A DNA stretch of 52,014 nt from positions 1 through 52,014 of the forward strand of contig CAYOFO010000002.1 in NCBI GenBank assembly GCA_964403325.1, written 5' to 3'. A program made the position numbers and the translations under genes. A model generated the notes under the pieces. That model saw nothing but the letters and a program-made list of their open reading frames with translations. It was not told the origin of the DNA and searched no databases. Below are positions 8,005-14,130 of the stretch, piece after piece; position 1 is the stretch's first letter; each line of letters starts with the position of its first letter. The stretch comes from CAZQNF01 sp964403325. Its GTDB lineage: Bacteria > Patescibacteriota > Patescibacteriia > Magasanikbacterales > GWA2-37-8.

Positions 8005-8158
8005 TTATCCCGTTTTTCCCTGCGTTATCCCCACCGTCAATTTCCCAGGTCAAAAGTTATCCTTTTTTCTCCCTGATTTATCCCCGTTACAACTTCATAA
8101 ATAATCAGGTTTAATGGCTTATTTAAAATAAAAAATAAAGTTTTCCCGGTTATCCACT
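8005..8158 (+). other. DnaA-box-like repeats between dnaA and dnaN
   Basis: Five TTATCC cores in the same orientation lie in the 288-base spacer: 8005, 8025 (TTATCCCCA), 8057, 8078 (TTATCCCCG) and 8150 (TTATCCACT). None is a perfect consensus box, so they may be low-affinity sites, either part of the origin or regulating dnaN. The dnaN promoter was not located with confidence. Confidence 0.65.
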
Positions 8159-8213
8159 CCCTTATTACAATTATTAGTTATTTATACATACTTTATTACT
8201 ATATTGAACTCCT

Positions 8214-9326
8214 ATGAAATTTTCGTGTACGCAAGAAAATATTTCCCGAGCGATCGGGCTCACAAGCTCAATTGCCGGCAAGAATCCTAACCTGCCAATT
8301 TTAAACAACGTACTCATTCGCGCTAACGACCAAACCGTTGAAGTTATTAGTACTAATTTAGACGTAGCTATTACAACGAGTTTTTCTTCGCTTATTGAAA
8401 CCCCTGGTTCGTTTACGGTACCTGCAAAAACACTAAACGACTTTATTAGTCTTTTATCGGATGATAAAATTGAAATTGAGCTTAAGAATAACGAAATTGG
8501 ACTTTATTCCGGCTCATCTTCCACTAAAATAAAAGGTCTGTCTTCTGATGAATTTCCTATAATCCCAACGATTGATGGCGGCCAAGTATTTGTGGTAAAG
8601 GCTGAAGATTTACGCAATAGCTTGTCGCAGGTGTTGGTGGCCGTGGCTCGCAACGACATTCGGCCAGAGTTATCCGGGGTTTTTATGGGTTTTAATAAAA
8701 CAGAAAAACAACTTACTTTAGCGGCTACAGACAGTTATCGTTTAGCTGAAAAAAGTCTTCCTCTTCTTGAGGGGGGTGCAGAAATTCGAGCTATTTTGCC
8801 TGGTAAGACGGCTCAAGAAATAGTACGTATTTTGTCTTCTGAACGTGAAAGCGGCATGAAAGAGGTAAAGATCACCATTAACGACAATCAATTGGGAATT
8901 TTATATAACCACATCCAACTTACATCGCGCCTTATAGCAGGGGATTATCCCGATTATACGCAGATAATTCCTCGTGAATGCACCACTGCAGCAAGTTTTT
9001 CGGTGGAACAATTAAAAAAAGAAATTCGAGCCGCCGGCTTATTTACGAGCACAGGGGGTGCGGTAGAGGTAAAAATTTCGCCTGAGAAGGGGGCGCTAGA
9101 GCTTTTGGCCACCTCTCCAGCGGGAGAATATAGTTCCCAGGTCACGAGCGAGATCACAGGGGCAGATTTAAAGGTTTTCCTCAGTCACCGCTACCTGCTC
9201 GATGGGTTGAATAATATTTCTGCTAACCAAGCAGTGTTGAAGACAGTGAATGCCGACAGTCCATGTGTACTGACGGCAGACGCAGATAAAAGTTTTGTCT
9301 ACATTGTCATGCCGATTCGTCAGTAA
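8214..9326 (+). CDS. dnaN: DNA polymerase III beta subunit (sliding clamp)
   Basis: The beta clamp dimerises around DNA and tethers the polymerase. The 370-residue protein has the normal family length and three similar clamp domains. Recognisable segments are the start MKFSCTQENISRAIGL, PNLPILNNVLI, the domain-1/2 linker region around DEFPIIP, and RPELSGVFMGF in domain 2. The C-terminal strand VYIVMPIR is the usual end of the clamp. It follows dnaA in the classical order. The usual recF and gyrB are not next; a long regulatory gap follows. Confidence 0.96.
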   Translation: MKFSCTQENISRAIGLTSSIAGKNPNLPILNNVLIRANDQTVEVISTNLDVAITTSFSSLIETPGSFTVPAKTLNDFISLLSDDKIEIELKNNEIGLYSGSSSTKIKGLSSDEFPIIPTIDGGQVFVVKAEDLRNSLSQVLVAVARNDIRPELSGVFMGFNKTEKQLTLAATDSYRLAEKSLPLLEGGAEIRAILPGKTAQEIVRILSSERESGMKEVKITINDNQLGILYNHIQLTSRLIAGDYPDYTQIIPRECTTAASFSVEQLKKEIRAAGLFTSTGGAVEVKISPEKGALELLATSPAGEYSSQVTSEITGADLKVFLSHRYLLDGLNNISANQAVLKTVNADSPCVLTADADKSFVYIVMPIRQ

Positions 9327-9426
9327 TCGTCTTTCAACAGCAGCGAGGAGCATGTTTTGACGAGGTAACACAGGAAGGGTTGTGAGGTGGAAAAACTATC
9401 CCCAAGCTTTGAGGTAGGAAAATTTG

Positions 9427-9605
9427 TGGGGATAACACTGTGGATAAAATACGGAAAGTGTGCATAATGTAATTAGCATTTTTTCCTAACTTTAGCCAAA
9501 AGACAAGATTAATAACAAGAGATTTGGCTAACTTGCTACAAAATTCGTCGGATAATTTAATCTTAGCCAAATTTTTAAAAAAGTTATCCACTCTTTTTAT
9601 CCACT
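9427..9605. other. Third DnaA-box cluster and TTAGCCAA repeats after dnaN
   Basis: The reverse-strand boxes TTATCCCCA (9427-9435) and a perfect TTATCCACA (9439-9447) lie before, and the forward-strand TTATCCACT (9584-9592, 9597-9605) after, an AT-rich stretch. Between them an 8-base motif TTAGCCAA occurs three times: forward at 9492-9499 and 9563-9570, and inverted at 9524-9531. This arrangement could be the functional half of a bipartite origin. Confidence 0.65.
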
Positions 9606-9660
9606 TGACACCTCTTGGGGAAAAGAATACCATAAATCTGTAATCGCGATTAAAAGCTCT

Positions 9661-9688
9661 TTGACACTAAAACAAAAGGTGTTAAAAA
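9661..9688 (+). promoter_or_regulatory. Possible promoter of the structured leader RNA
   Basis: TTGACA (9661-9666) and TAAAAA (9683-9688) with a 16-base spacer. Transcription would start near 9695, just before the first hairpin of the structured region. Confidence 0.5.
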
Positions 9689-9689
9689 A

Positions 9690-9963
9690 CCAAAGCTCAA
9701 AAAGCTTGTAGCAGACTTACCGCTGGTTTTGACTTGGAGATAGCTGTCCAGGTACAAAAGCAAGGACAAGTCTAATACACTTTTTGCCGTGTACCTTCAC
9801 GCTATGCCCGTTACGTTTACGTAATTGGTTGTGAAGTGCTACCAGCAAACGGTTTTTAGGACTCCGCCTATGGTGTCAGAGAGTTTTCAATTCTCTCGCC
9901 TAGGCAATTTGGGCGAGAATCGTTATATTAATTTATTAATTGCGATTTTTTCGCCCATTTTTT
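9690..9963 (+). ncRNA. Structured leader or small RNA with alternative hairpins (riboswitch-like)
   Basis: No protein is encoded here, but pairing is dense. An outer stem GCTGGT (9722-9727)/ACCAGC (9841-9846) encloses GACTT/AAGTC (9731-9735, 9768-9772) with GTCC/GGAC inside, and CTTCAC/GTGAAG (9795-9800, 9831-9836) capped by TTACG/CGTAA around TTTA. GGTACA (9751-9756) can form a pseudoknot with TGTACC (9790-9795). Downstream, three hairpins exclude each other: A, 9879-9883 with 9893-9897; B, 9894-9900 with 9912-9918; C, 9911-9916 with 9951-9956, containing a smaller stem and followed by T6. C is a good terminator, B would prevent it, and A would prevent B. This is the architecture of a transcriptional switch about 100 bases before the dksA-like gene. 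A free-standing small RNA with a terminator is the alternative. I matched no known class. Confidence 0.6.
9911..9963 (+). terminator. Intrinsic terminator ending the structured RNA
   Basis: GGGCGA (9911-9916) pairs with TCGCCC (9951-9956), and AATCG (9918-9922) with CGATT (9943-9947) inside. It is followed by A and T6 (9958-9963). The 5' arm is shared with the alternative stem B of the leader. Confidence 0.72.
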
Positions 9964-10063
9964 ATTTCAACAATTTTTAATAAAAAGCATTGACGTCAAA
10001 AGAGTTAGGACCTAGTATAAGCTCAATACCTGACGTTCAGGACAAAAAAACTTTTTCAAAAAT

Positions 10064-10444
10064 ATGAGTACTTCCCACTTTTCTCCAGCATTTTTACAAC
10101 AGGTGCAAAAAAAATTAGAGCAGGAGTTTGTGCGTCTCACGAGCGAGCTGCAAAAGTTAAATGAAAGCGAAAACACCACTGAAATTTTAGAAATGGCTGA
10201 AACAGACAATAAAGAAGATGATAATGCTCTCAAAACAGCCGAGTTGGCCACAACACTCTCACTTAAAGAGAGTTTGGTAAGAAGTTGGCGCGATACTAAA
10301 AATGCCCTCGACAGACTCCAAACAGGTAGTGATTATGGTGTGTGTAAGTATTGTCAAAAACCAATCGATATCAAGCGACTTGAAGCCCGTCCGACATCGG
10401 CCTCATGCGTGGAATGTAAACAGCTTGTAAGTCAAAAAATTTAA
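10064..10444 (+). CDS. DksA/TraR-type zinc-finger protein
   Basis: Members of this family bind the secondary channel of RNA polymerase and modulate transcription, or are less characterised relatives. The 126-residue product has a long coiled-coil-like N-terminal half, with an acidic stretch ETDNKEDDNAL near its middle. It ends in a zinc finger C94-x2-C97-x17-C115-x2-C118, the full four-cysteine set. The basic RLEARPTS between the cysteine pairs is the typical family signature. The structured RNA at 9690-9963 lies directly upstream and could control it. lspA follows after 14 bases, suggesting one operon. It is shorter than E. coli DksA (151), closer to the TraR/YteA group. Confidence 0.88.
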   Translation: MSTSHFSPAFLQQVQKKLEQEFVRLTSELQKLNESENTTEILEMAETDNKEDDNALKTAELATTLSLKESLVRSWRDTKNALDRLQTGSDYGVCKYCQKPIDIKRLEARPTSASCVECKQLVSQKI

Positions 10445-10458
10445 AAGGCTTGGTGTTT

Positions 10459-10905
10459 GTGAAAAAACCCTTTTTTTGGTCGGCAGTCACTCTGTCTGGG
10501 GTGCTGTTTTTAATTGATCAAACCTTAAAATTTTTTGCTTTAAACACTTCGGCTAAACTGTTCGGGGCAAATTTTGGTTGGCGCCCATTTCTTAATACTG
10601 GGATTGCTTTTGGAATACCTGTGCCAATATGGCTCGTGATAATTTTTACCCTGCCCGTACTTATCTATCTGGTGTGGTATATACAAAAAAATATTTTTTC
10701 TCCAGCTCACGCTTCCCTGGTTTTGGTGGTAGTCGGAGCTTTGTCAAACTTGTTCGATCGGGTGGTTTGGCAAGGAACGGTAGATTATTTTTTGGTTTAT
10801 ACGAGCATTTTTAATGTGGCGGATATTTTAATAGTGGTTGGGATAGTTGGTTTTTTATGGCTGTGGCGGGCAGAAAATTCAGGAGCGGTATTGAAAAAGT
10901 AAAAG
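10459..10905 (+). CDS. lspA: Lipoprotein signal peptidase (signal peptidase II)
   Basis: LspA is an aspartic protease of the membrane that removes signal peptides from prolipoproteins. The product of 147 residues has four hydrophobic segments and the conserved blocks FLIDQTLKFFAL, FLNTGIAFG, GALSNLFDRV and VDYF, then FNVADILIVVG. The catalytic aspartates correspond to D109 and D122. I chose the GTG at 10459, since the AAAAGG motif at 10443-10448 is then 10 bases away. A TTG (10450) or GTG (10453) upstream would also be possible. The frame's stop is near 10900-10905, and a clear terminator follows at 10931. The gene predicts that lipoproteins are made by this cell. Confidence 0.92.
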
Positions 10906-10930
10906 TAAAAATCAGTTGATGTTATCCCCA

Positions 10931-10948
10931 AAAACCCGTGAGGGTTTT
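10931..10948 (+). terminator. Intrinsic terminator after lspA
   Basis: AAAACCC (10931-10937), a GTGA loop and GGGTTTT (10942-10948), followed by an AT-rich tail. It ends the dksA-like/lspA unit. Confidence 0.8.
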
Positions 10949-10998
10949 ATTTTTATTTTATGGGTGGGGTGACATTATAGGACAAGATATTTTTATCT

Positions 10999-12513
10999 AT
11001 GTTTTTTACCATAAAATCAGGGGCGGTGATGGGGCTTGAGTGCTTGCCGATTGAAATTGAAGTAGATATTTGTAAAGGTCAAACCAATTTTAGTATCGTG
11101 GGTTTGGCAGACACCTCTATAAAGGAGGCAAAAGATCGGATACACTCAGCACTCAAAAATTCTGGATTTACGTATCCATTTAATTTTCGTATTTTGGTCA
11201 ATTTGGCGCCGGCTGATTTCAATAAAGAGGGGCCAAGCTATGATTTGCCCATGGCTATGGGTATTGTAATGCTGAGTAACGAAATAGAGCATGATCTGAC
11301 CGATGCCCTGGTGGTGGGTGAACTTTCGCTCGATGGAAAAGTTCGCCATGTAAATGGTGTGCTACCGTTGGCTCTGTTTGCCAAAGAGCGGGGCATGAAG
11401 CGATTGTTTGTACCGTTTGTAGATGCGGGTGAGGCGGCTTTGGTCAGCGGCCTTGTTATTTATCCGGTAAAAAGTTTGAAAGAAATGGTGCTCCATCTTA
11501 TGGGTGCGGAGAAAATCACACCCTTTATAAAAGATAAAAATTACGTCATTGAACAAGAATTGAATTATGAAATGGACATGGCGCACATTAAAGGCCAAGA
11601 GTTTGCTAAACGAGCCCTCGAAATTGCAGCCAGCGGGAGCCATAATATTCTCATGAGCGGCCCGCCAGGAAGTGGGAAAACCTTGTTGGCACGTACCCTC
11701 CCATCCATTTTGCCCCGTTTGAGCGAAGACGAAACACTTGAGGTGACGAAAATTTATTCGGTTGCCGGGCTGCTACGTTCAAATGTAATCATACATCGTC
11801 CTTTTCGTACCCCGCACCACACTTCATCGGGTACAGCTTTGGTGGGGGGAGGGCGAATACCCAAACCAGGTGAAATTTCTTTGGCTCATCGCGGCGTGTT
11901 GTTTCTCGACGAATTTCCCGAATTTCCCAGGTTTGTAATTGAAAATTTGCGCCAGCCATTAGAAGATGGGACTATTACTATTTCTCGTGCGCAGGGTACG
12001 GTTTCGTTTCCAGCGCGGTTTCTCTTGGTTGCCAGTCAAAATCCCTGCCCATGCGGTTATGCGAGCGACCCGGAACAGCGCTGCAGTTGCTCTGCTTTGC
12101 AAATAATGCGGTATCAAAAAAAGATCAGTGGCCCGTTGCTCGATCGGATTGACCTGCATATTGAAGTGCCGCGTGTAAAGTTCGATAAACTGTCTTCCAT
12201 TGAACTTGCCGAGGCATCAGTTTTGATTCGTGAGCGGGTGGAGCGAGCGCGGGCTATTCAGGCAAAACGCTTTAAAGGCAAAAGTATTCATACGAATAGT
12301 GAGATGAAAAATGCGGAGATTCGAGAGTTTTGTAAACTTGATGAAGCGAGTGCGAACCTTTTAAAAGCGGCCGTAACGCAGATGCGGCTCTCGGCCAGAG
12401 CCTACAATCGTATTTTAAAACTCAGCCGGACGATCGCGGATTTATCACAGTACGAGCAAATAAAAATGGAGCACCTGGCTGAGGCGCTCCAATATCGTCC
12501 GAAGATGGATTAG
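10999..12513 (+). CDS. comM: YifB/ComM-type AAA+ ATPase (Mg-chelatase-like)
   Basis: Proteins of this family are hexameric helicases; ComM promotes branch migration during natural transformation. The 504 residues carry the N-terminal Lon-protease-like fold (about 1-175) with SIVGLADTSIKEAKDRI and LAPADFNKEGPSYDLP. The Mg-chelatase AAA+ domain has Walker A GPPGSGKT (221-228), the TPHHTSS motif and Walker B LFLDEFPEF with D304-E305. A zinc-binding-like NPCPCGYASDPEQRCSCS follows, with the C-terminal lid after it. All catalytic features are present. The ATG at 10999 gives the usual N-terminus. With dense DNA-uptake and envelope genes common in Patescibacteria, a role in integration of imported DNA is plausible. 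Confidence 0.95.
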   Translation: MFFTIKSGAVMGLECLPIEIEVDICKGQTNFSIVGLADTSIKEAKDRIHSALKNSGFTYPFNFRILVNLAPADFNKEGPSYDLPMAMGIVMLSNEIEHDLTDALVVGELSLDGKVRHVNGVLPLALFAKERGMKRLFVPFVDAGEAALVSGLVIYPVKSLKEMVLHLMGAEKITPFIKDKNYVIEQELNYEMDMAHIKGQEFAKRALEIAASGSHNILMSGPPGSGKTLLARTLPSILPRLSEDETLEVTKIYSVAGLLRSNVIIHRPFRTPHHTSSGTALVGGGRIPKPGEISLAHRGVLFLDEFPEFPRFVIENLRQPLEDGTITISRAQGTVSFPARFLLVASQNPCPCGYASDPEQRCSCSALQIMRYQKKISGPLLDRIDLHIEVPRVKFDKLSSIELAEASVLIRERVERARAIQAKRFKGKSIHTNSEMKNAEIREFCKLDEASANLLKAAVTQMRLSARAYNRILKLSRTIADLSQYEQIKMEHLAEALQYRPKMD

Positions 12514-12560
12514 TTTGTTTAAGAAATTTCTTCGTGGTTGTCCTAAAGTAGAAAACCTGC

Positions 12561-13409
12561 CTACTCTGATTTTTCAAAAAGTTTGGCTTCCTTCATTAAA
12601 TCTTGCCACTGAGTTAGTTGGTCAAAAGTTAATTTATTTTGAATTGAGACATTAGCTTCAAGTCGTTGTATGCGGCTTAAAAAATCAACCAACCGGTTGA
12701 GTATTGGTTTGGCTTCCACAAACAACCTTTTGACGTTTATCATATCAGCATCCTCTAAGCTAGAGGCTTCTTTATTCATTTCAACACGCATCTCTTGGAT
12801 TAAGGAAGCAAGCTTTGTCAGCTCGGGTGCAAAGTTGTTTTCAACAAGAGTTAGCGCATCTTGTGTCTGGATTATCACGTCTGAATTTTTATCATCTTTC
12901 TTATTATGACCAAACCAAACAACACTAGTATGTTCGTAAGGATCACGAATTTGGCGATCGTTAAAATTTGTACGATCTACAGTTTGTTTATATCTGTATA
13001 TTCTGTCATTAAATTCGGATAAAATAAAACCAAGGTTACGTAAAAATTTTTTTATTTCTTTTTTATTTACCGGCTGTTCCTGACCAGGGATTGGTTCGTT
13101 AGCCGACAAGGATAAACCCTTTTCTAAACCTGTGACTGAATCACCAATTCTGTCAATTAAGTAGGCGCGCACTGTACGCTCCCTTTCCGTTGAAAGTAAT
13201 TGATAAGTATCTACAGAAGTAGGTTTTTGATGATCGCGGTAACGGTAAGCAGCGTTTACTCTGTCCGCTTCCTCTCTAAAAAAGGAGGTTCGCATGCTGG
13301 CTCGTTGTGATAATTCACTTTCTGCACAGCCCTCTTGGGTTATTCCACCTCCAAACAAAACTGTCATGAGAGCAAGTTCTTTTAAACCAGGTAAGCCGGG
13401 TTTCTTCAT
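12561..13409 (-). CDS. Hypothetical secreted helical protein
   Basis: A 282-residue protein that I do not recognise. The N-terminus MKKPGLPGLKELALMTVLFGG is a weak signal-peptide-like stretch followed by GITQEGCAESELSQ. The cysteine could be lipidated, but the lipobox is not canonical. The remainder is highly charged and predicted helical, with several heptad-like stretches (about 110-140 and 185-260), so a coiled-coil periplasmic or surface protein is likely. No catalytic motif is visible. It is 44 bases from the next minus-strand gene, the 3D-domain protein, and could be transcribed with it. Confidence 0.7.
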   Translation of the reverse strand: MKKPGLPGLKELALMTVLFGGGITQEGCAESELSQRASMRTSFFREEADRVNAAYRYRDHQKPTSVDTYQLLSTERERTVRAYLIDRIGDSVTGLEKGLSLSANEPIPGQEQPVNKKEIKKFLRNLGFILSEFNDRIYRYKQTVDRTNFNDRQIRDPYEHTSVVWFGHNKKDDKNSDVIIQTQDALTLVENNFAPELTKLASLIQEMRVEMNKEASSLEDADMINVKRLFVEAKPILNRLVDFLSRIQRLEANVSIQNKLTFDQLTQWQDLMKEAKLFEKSE

Positions 13410-13453
13410 AAGAAAGAAATTAAAGTAAAAACCGTTAAAATTGTATGTTACAC

Positions 13454-14017
13454 TTAGTTCTTCGCCAATTTTTCTGCCTTACTTTTGCTATAAATTTCAA
13501 TAGTAATATTTCGTTTTACGCCAAATTTTCGAGCCTCAGCTTTCGAAGTATCCATCCAGATATCCATGCGATTTTGGCCGTTAAAACGTGGGTTCATGCG
13601 GTCATGGACTTCAAATACCTTGTCACCAAATAAAGCCGGGATTTTTATGAGCGTACCAAATGGCAACCAGTTGGCGGCCACGGTTGGGTTTTTGCTCACA
13701 CACACATTCGTGCCGTCCGCAGTGGTGCAAGGGTCGCCGTCAGTTTGGTCTGGAGTGCTGGTATAGGCCGTAAGCACAGTTAACACTTGTCGGTCTGGGC
13801 TAACAATCTCGACCGAGCGATGGAGCATTTCACCTTCCGCAGAGGTTTCAAGAGTGAGGCGAAGCGCCGAAAAGTCCTCTAATGAGGCTTTTTGAGCCGT
13901 TTCCACTACCTCGGCACGCACCGTTATAGGGTGGATCATGTGCACAAAAAAGGCTAAGATTGCCCACAAATTCATACAAGTGTGGAGAATGTCGCTTTTG
14001 GTCATTTGGTGTTTCAT
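13454..14017 (-). CDS. Secreted 3D-domain protein (double-psi beta-barrel, peptidoglycan-active)
   Basis: The 3D domain is the catalytic fold of MltA- and YabE/Rpf-like wall-lytic enzymes, named for three conserved aspartates. After a hydrophobic N-terminal segment (about 10-33) the 187-residue protein shows LTAYTSTPDQTDGDPC, AANWLPFGTLIKIP, FEVHDRMNPRFNG and RMDIWMDTSKAEARKFG. The aspartates D94, D139 and D152 are the candidate triad. The domain lies at about 80-177. It is transcribed away from the PBP gene from overlapping promoters, which suggests coordinated control of wall synthesis and wall opening. A hairpin at 14034-14053 lies in its leader. Confidence 0.87.
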   Translation of the reverse strand: MKHQMTKSDILHTCMNLWAILAFFVHMIHPITVRAEVVETAQKASLEDFSALRLTLETSAEGEMLHRSVEIVSPDRQVLTVLTAYTSTPDQTDGDPCTTADGTNVCVSKNPTVAANWLPFGTLIKIPALFGDKVFEVHDRMNPRFNGQNRMDIWMDTSKAEARKFGVKRNITIEIYSKSKAEKLAKN

Positions 14018-14071
14018 AAGGTTTCAACTAAAAAGATACCTTATTTAGGGTATCTGCTTGGTTAACGTCAC

Positions 14072-14121
14072 AGTGTACCATAAAATTCGGGTTTTGTCAA
14101 CCCGGCGAGATAGGTTATAAT
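14072..14121. promoter_or_regulatory. Divergent overlapping promoters of the 3D-domain gene and the PBP gene
   Basis: Plus strand: TTGTCA (14094-14099), 16 bases, TATAAT (14116-14121). Minus strand: TTGACA (14095-14100), 17 bases, TACACT (14072-14077). The two -35 boxes overlap almost completely, so polymerases must compete. Plus-strand transcription would start near 14128, only about three bases before the PBP ATG, implying a leaderless or nearly leaderless messenger. Confidence 0.82.
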
Positions 14122-14130
14122 AAGAAAACT

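Noticed and set aside
9690..9963. Considered as RNase P RNA, tmRNA, or TPP, FMN and cyclic-di-GMP riboswitch
   Set aside because: None of the family core motifs I know is found. It is kept only as an unassigned structured RNA.
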